This document shows positions 43,701 to 47,021 of a DNA stretch of 47,021 nt, piece after piece; the first letter of the stretch is position 1; every line of letters begins with the position of its first letter. The stretch is from NCBI GenBank assembly GCA_023663735.1, contig JAMPGV010000013.1:1-47021 (forward strand), given 5' to 3'. The notes below the pieces were generated by a model. It ran no database searches. It was not told the origin of the DNA and saw only the letters and a program-made list of their open reading frames with translations. This stretch comes from Muribaculum sp. Its GTDB lineage: Bacteria > Bacillota > Clostridia > Lachnospirales > Lachnospiraceae. A program made the position numbers and the translations under genes.

Positions 43701-45372
43701 CGGACTGGTGTTTGTATGTAATGACGACAGTCTGGCGCATGAATATGCTGTGACCTGGGGATTTGCGACGGATCCCAATGGTGTGGAAGTCTCCTATAAG
43801 GTGGTGTTCCAAGACTGGGACGGCACGGAGCTGAAGGTGGAGTATGTGGTGCAGGGGAAGGATGCGACGCCGCCCGACGCGCCTCATAGAGACGGCCATG
43901 ATTTCGTGGGATGGAATAAGGATTATAAGGGGATTCAGGAGGACATGGTGATTACCGCCATGTATGAGCCGGAGGATCCCGACGCCAAGAAGGTGACGGT
44001 GACTTTCTATGACGACGATCAGACTACGGTGCTTTACACCCGCCGCGTGACCATCGGCCAGACGGTGGAGCTTCCTCCCGATCCTGTGAAAGAGGGATAT
44101 TTGTTTGTGGGATGGATCGGCGATGTGACTTCCCCCATCACCCAGCCCACCAGTATTTATGCAAGATTTGAGGCCATCGACAACCGGTTTGTGGTGCGTT
44201 TTCTGGACTATGACGGCACGGTGCTGTTCCAGCAGCTGGTAGAGCCGGGGAAAGCGGCGGACGAACCCAAGACGCCTTCGAGAAGCGGTTACACGTTCAA
44301 CGGATGGGTTCCGGCGGACTTTAGCAATATTACCAAGGATACCGATATTTACGCGACCTATATTTCCGGGGACGGCAGTCAGGGTGGCAACCAAGGGGGG
44401 AACCAAGGCGGCAACCAGGGGGGGAACCAAGGCGGCAATCAGGGAGGCAATCAAGGGGGCAATAACGGCACAGATCTGCCCAATGACAGCAAGGCGAAGC
44501 TGTATACGCTGACGGTGCAGAACGGAAGCGGTTCCGGAAGCTATGTGGCGGGTTCCCAGCCTGTGGTGATCGCCAACAATCCTGCAAGCGGCATGGAATT
44601 CAGCCACTGGACAATCGATCCGGCGGGTACCAAGATTGCCAGCACGGTTTTGTCGGCGACGGTGATCACCATGCCCGAGGGAAATGTGACCGTGACGGCG
44701 CATTATAAGACCAGAACCGGCTCCTCCACGGTGAGCGGCAACGCAAACACCAACGGATCCGGGCGGCCGGGTACTTCCGGGTCTGTCAGCAACGGCACCA
44801 CGGTGGTGATCGACAAGAACGGCCTGTCCAATACCGGTGTGGTTTCCGCAACGGTAAAAGGCTCCACCGATAACTTTACCATCAAAGTGACCGAGAGCAG
44901 TGCGGCTTCGGAGGCAGTGTTAAAGGCGCTGCAGGCGGAGTACGGCGATATCAGCAATATCAAGTATTTCCCCATGGATATCAGCCTGTATGATTCCACG
45001 GGAACCAAGAAGATTACGGATACCACGGGGCTGACCATCAGCATTACCCTGCCCCTGCCGGATTCTCTGATCACCTATGCGGGGAACAATCAGGTTGCGG
45101 GCGTGGTGAACAATCGACTGGATAAACTTTCGGCGAAGTTTACCACCATCGACAAAGTGGCCTGTGTGACTTTTACCGCGGAACATTTCTCGCCCTATGT
45201 CATCTATGTGGAGACGGATCATCTCGAGAAGGGCGTGGTGGCGGATAATACGCCGAAGACCGGGGACGGAATCCATCCTAAGTGGTTCCTGTCGATTGGC
45301 CTTGCCTGTGTGGCTGTGGTACTCTTTATGAAGAAAGATAAACGCGCGGTGCAGAAAGTGCGCATGGCGTAA
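40762..45372 (+). CDS. BspA-like LRR surface protein with TPKTGD sorting signal
   Basis: A protein of 1536 residues. In order: a long signal peptide (to about residue 46, ending FRPEAA), many BspA/LRR_5-type repeats (pattern IGNYAFYNCTSLQSITLSNA) from about 245 to 990, three InlB-B/Listeria-Bacteroides repeats (about 1010-1200, each ending in FVGW-, FNGW- and ATY-type segments), a (GGNQ)n linker, a further beta repeat, a C-terminal domain, then the signal NTPKTGD (from N1496), a hydrophobic helix and KKDKR. This is a wall-anchored protein, probably for adhesion. The sorting motif is TPKTG rather than LPxTG, matching the neighbouring class B sortase. The start follows AAAAGGAGTAG. Confidence 0.9.
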   Translation: MAKAKELKKKGRRLKRTVRKTLGTICLITAILIASIPVDGFRPEAATGNNKLTATAMEKYFRIPDLSDYKGRIYTTGNGQFQFAYVDEAGTDNGAVKFAVILGYSSVGELEGGTLRIPDTVEAYLNYRTTEGTSEGNVAVGSKGNYLFYRTETLVYPDTPSVSGNAPSVSGNTAPEVVYTYNPCYYRDYQNWESATTLYYYPTKDYRPDGTTEPVEATTDTEVHIKGAKVVYIGNQYLTTDTTTGEWKVADDVDEEHAIFAGKGSIVHLVVGGNLSGIGNYAFYNCTSLQSITLSNALDTIGNYAFAGCRNMREANLNISSNITAIGAHAFENCEGLTSFTVPINVTHIGDAAFMGCRSMTSIELCGAGQNVSLQEIGCDMFVDCRSLLSVTFPHGYTQDVDISNFKDCLSLGSITVHNTSMNIVEGLDSTFGYDEFKKQYNDSAVVHGTFYFEGPTNANNPSNLHKTARDKYFAFSYLNDDAAFTPQNIYELTVDTDGKGKKATYRVNNQNQLIETELDAGIEEIDLPAYIGPYHIAEINANVFKDDCYLKKLTIPATVEAIASEAFVGCHNLEHVVFEDPAGLTIGTGAFQTQKVGIHQANDSLASVPSLTFTGPISPTSAPFVYAMDPANRINDPDKQTLTYITYYSGWPANLTVRYNPETDKNELVDYPTLGDLRSKVTSDYSNRPYMTDDYTTAMQSVVGKMAGGTGADLTEAEAAIWDAVMNIVLPDGVESVEAGLFKKKEVGAAGDESDVYFTTEGHTYKTLSAYGLKEVAGDDDPDDGVDGGAFANWTTLESVILYGATESIGDYAFKGCKQLTSVTLPQTVTQMGVIPFTECEKLSHVNFQGSEYFSCDNSIIYRLDTAGNKYALIEYLEGRSSSSITSGEVEGVKEIAEEAFANTKVSFVDLSSSSVARIPERAFRDCAKLIQVILPNSVRSVENGAFTGCPNLQRLTVPNLNTVFRQDAVDTSGDMRPDGLVFVCNDDSLAHEYAVTWGFATDPNGVEVSYKVVFQDWDGTELKVEYVVQGKDATPPDAPHRDGHDFVGWNKDYKGIQEDMVITAMYEPEDPDAKKVTVTFYDDDQTTVLYTRRVTIGQTVELPPDPVKEGYLFVGWIGDVTSPITQPTSIYARFEAIDNRFVVRFLDYDGTVLFQQLVEPGKAADEPKTPSRSGYTFNGWVPADFSNITKDTDIYATYISGDGSQGGNQGGNQGGNQGGNQGGNQGGNQGGNNGTDLPNDSKAKLYTLTVQNGSGSGSYVAGSQPVVIANNPASGMEFSHWTIDPAGTKIASTVLSATVITMPEGNVTVTAHYKTRTGSSTVSGNANTNGSGRPGTSGSVSNGTTVVIDKNGLSNTGVVSATVKGSTDNFTIKVTESSAASEAVLKALQAEYGDISNIKYFPMDISLYDSTGTKKITDTTGLTISITLPLPDSLITYAGNNQVAGVVNNRLDKLSAKFTTIDKVACVTFTAEHFSPYVIYVETDHLEKGVVADNTPKTGDGIHPKWFLSIGLACVAVVLFMKKDKRAVQKVRMA
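44380..44463. repeat. 12-bp tandem repeat encoding (QGGN)7
   Basis: Seven units of CAGGGTGGCAAC type encode seven QGGN tetrapeptides. They form a flexible linker between the InlB-B repeats and the next beta domain. The units are nearly identical at DNA level and contain G-runs, so copy number may vary. Confidence 0.9.
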
Positions 45373-45406
45373 AAAGGATGTTTGGTTGTGGAAGTAGGAG
45401 GTTCGC

Positions 45407-46951
45407 ATGAAGAAAAGACGAGTATTTGGTGCGGTTTTAATGGTGATGGCACTTATCGTTATGCTGCTTCCTGCGGCGGAGGCAGATGCAGAGACATCGG
45501 CCTCCGCTTTTACGATTCAGCGCGGGGAGCTTCTCAAATACACGGGATCGGAGAGTACCGTGTCCGTGCCGAAAGAGGTGACGGTCATCGGTGAGGGGGC
45601 TTTTCAGAACAACACGTCGGTGGAGAAAGTGATCCTGCCCGATTCCGTGGAGCAGATCAAGGCCTATGCCTTCTGGGGCTGCGACAATTTAAAATCCGTG
45701 ACTCTGGGCAAGGGACTGACTGCGGTGGGGGATTTTTCGTTTACCAACTGCGGCGGTCTGCAGACCATGACGATCCCGAATACGGTGCGGAGCATCGGCA
45801 TTCAGGCGTTCGCCTCCTGCACCAAGCTGGAGGATATCACCATTCCGGCTGAGGTCACCAGTATCAAGGACGACGCCTTCGACGGGGATTATCTTTTGAA
45901 TATTCACTGCGAGACAGGGAGCTATGCGGATAAATATGCGCAGGCTTTTTATGAGAGACAGAAAGAGATGCCCGTGTACGGCGATGTGGGAGTCAGCGGC
46001 GGAGCGGATCCGGGAGTGCCTGCAGACGGCGTTTACTCCGGTTCTTGGTATCAACAGCCCGACAGCGGGAATCAGGACGGCGACCTGCCGCAGGGGCAGG
46101 TGTTCGGGAGCAGCAAAGTGGTGGGCAATCAGGCGGTGATCCTGATGCAGAATGCGGGGCTGCCGGTACAAGGCAATTCCGGAGCATCCGGCAGTCAGGA
46201 CAATACACAGGGCGGCACTGCGTCCGTTTTGCCGGATGCCGGAGAGCTTCCTTGGCGGATTCCCGAGCGCGCGCATTATCGCGACGCGGCGTTTACCGAG
46301 ACTGTATTGGATGGGGAAATCCGGGAAATCGGGCGTTTTGCCTATGCCAGAAGCGGCTTGAGAAGCATTACCCTGCCGGACGGTCTGGAGCAGATCGAGT
46401 ATGCGGCTTTTTATCACTGTGACGATCTGGCGGAAGTGGTTCTGCCGGAGAGCGTGACGTCCGTGGCGGCCAAAGCGTTTGCCCACACGCCGTGGGTGGA
46501 TGACTTTCTGGACGGCAGGGACGGGACGGAGGGAGATTTTCTGGTCAGCGGCGGTGTGCTGATGGCCTACCGCGGAAGCGGAGAGTCCGTGGCGGTGCCG
46601 GACGGCGTGTGCGTGATTGCCGGGGAGGCTTTCTCGGGCCACGGCGAGATCAAGAAAATCAGTTTCCCCACATCGGTGCAGTATGTGGACGGCGAGGCTT
46701 TTGAGGGCTGTATGCCGGAGGAAATTGAGTATGACGGCACAAGCTATTCCCTGTTGGAATTTGCCATACAGGATCCGATGGGGCTTGGGTCGATGGAGGA
46801 TGTGCTGGCCGAGGAGCAGGTTGCCCTGCAGGCGCAGAGCGCCGCACCGACGGGAGATGGTTTTGGAGGCAGGGAGCGCGCGGCGGTTCCTGTGGCGGCT
46901 GCGGCTCTGTTTTTGGGCGGCTGCGTCTGTATGTTCCGCAGGGCAGTATAG
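45407..46951 (+). CDS. Second BspA-like LRR surface protein with PTGD-type end
   Basis: A protein of 514 residues with a signal peptide (MKKRRVFGAVLMVMALIVML onward, cleaved near ADAE). It has two blocks of LRR_5 repeats (about 45-165 and 290-440; for example VTVIGEGAFQNNTSVEKVIL) separated by a Gly/Ser/Gln-rich linker. The C-terminus is APTGDG (from A480), then a hydrophobic Ala/Leu/Gly stretch and FRRAV. This mirrors the TPKTGDG end of the previous protein and is probably also a sortase substrate. It starts behind GTAGGAGGTTCGC, 34 bases after the previous gene, so the three genes form one operon. Confidence 0.87.
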   Translation: MKKRRVFGAVLMVMALIVMLLPAAEADAETSASAFTIQRGELLKYTGSESTVSVPKEVTVIGEGAFQNNTSVEKVILPDSVEQIKAYAFWGCDNLKSVTLGKGLTAVGDFSFTNCGGLQTMTIPNTVRSIGIQAFASCTKLEDITIPAEVTSIKDDAFDGDYLLNIHCETGSYADKYAQAFYERQKEMPVYGDVGVSGGADPGVPADGVYSGSWYQQPDSGNQDGDLPQGQVFGSSKVVGNQAVILMQNAGLPVQGNSGASGSQDNTQGGTASVLPDAGELPWRIPERAHYRDAAFTETVLDGEIREIGRFAYARSGLRSITLPDGLEQIEYAAFYHCDDLAEVVLPESVTSVAAKAFAHTPWVDDFLDGRDGTEGDFLVSGGVLMAYRGSGESVAVPDGVCVIAGEAFSGHGEIKKISFPTSVQYVDGEAFEGCMPEEIEYDGTSYSLLEFAIQDPMGLGSMEDVLAEEQVALQAQSAAPTGDGFGGRERAAVPVAAAALFLGGCVCMFRRAV

Positions 46952-47010
46952 CTTTGTTTCCATATTCTAGTACATCGTTTATTATTTGACTACACTTTTT
47001 AAACATTATG

Positions 47011-47019
47011 TGTTATACT
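47011..47019 (+). promoter_or_regulatory. Promoter -10 element at the right edge
   Basis: TGTTATACT is an extended -10 box, at the end of an AT-rich spacer after the second LRR gene. The gene it serves lies outside the window. No clear -35 box is at the right distance. Confidence 0.35.
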
Positions 47020-47021
47020 CT

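Overview
The window looks like a chromosome segment of a spore-forming Lachnospiraceae (Clostridia, Firmicutes). The reasons are a six-gene Rnf complex in the order C-D-G-E-A-B, a phenylalanine T-box, a Clostridia-type 6S RNA, SleB-like and SpoIID-like wall enzymes, strong GGAGG ribosome binding sites, and a class B sortase next to BspA-like leucine-rich-repeat surface proteins. Base composition is fairly GC-rich, with AT-rich islands at the left edge (about 1-1700) and around 38.1-39.5 kb. The species cannot be named from the sequence alone.

Layout. 1-1656: the broken end of a mobile-element relaxase, then a degenerate ABC-ATPase-like protein. 1726-2835: an RNase H-like exonuclease. 3036-9291: the rnfCDGEAB operon (ferredoxin:NAD+ oxidoreductase, ion pump) followed by a membrane-anchored GH25-like protein. 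9269-11304: an AP2-domain protein with a probably leaderless mRNA, a SleB-like hydrolase and an SCP2-like protein. 11427-18073: central metabolism and peptide use (thrC, deoC, aminopeptidase P, a winged-helix regulator, pckA). 18128-18370: 6S RNA and its terminator. 18403-21924: a SpoIID-like protein, a YihY-family membrane protein and a heptad-repeat coiled-coil protein. 22046-28636: T-box-controlled pheST, an M18 aminopeptidase and queA. 28782-30241: a PilZ protein and tyrA. 30765-34842: an EF-G paralogue, a PocR/MCP sensor and a frameshifted lipoprotein. 34952-37483: leuS. 37812-39328: three small minus-strand genes of unknown function. 39540-46951: sortase B and two BspA-like surface proteins.

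How genes work together. Rnf couples reduced ferredoxin oxidation to NAD+ reduction and an ion gradient, as expected in a fermenting anaerobe. PheST is controlled through uncharged tRNA-Phe. The sortase ends seven bases before a large surface protein with a TPKTGD-type sorting signal, and a second surface protein ending in a related APTGD signal follows, so this is a dedicated enzyme-substrate locus.

Most interesting signals: (1) a palindromic MITE-like insertion of about 207 bp in the tyrA leader, whose flanking 11-bp direct repeat contains the tyrA Shine-Dalgarno sequence; (2) a minus-strand island of three uncharacterised small genes, two transcription units of which have sigma-E-like sporulation promoters, with unusual tandem repeats between the genes; (3) a seven-G tract that breaks a lipoprotein gene and could be a phase switch; (4) a GH25-like protein lacking the expected catalytic Glu; (5) an AP2 protein with a degenerate HNH core; (6) a Cys-rich tail on RnfE. 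No CRISPR array, tRNA or rRNA gene was seen.
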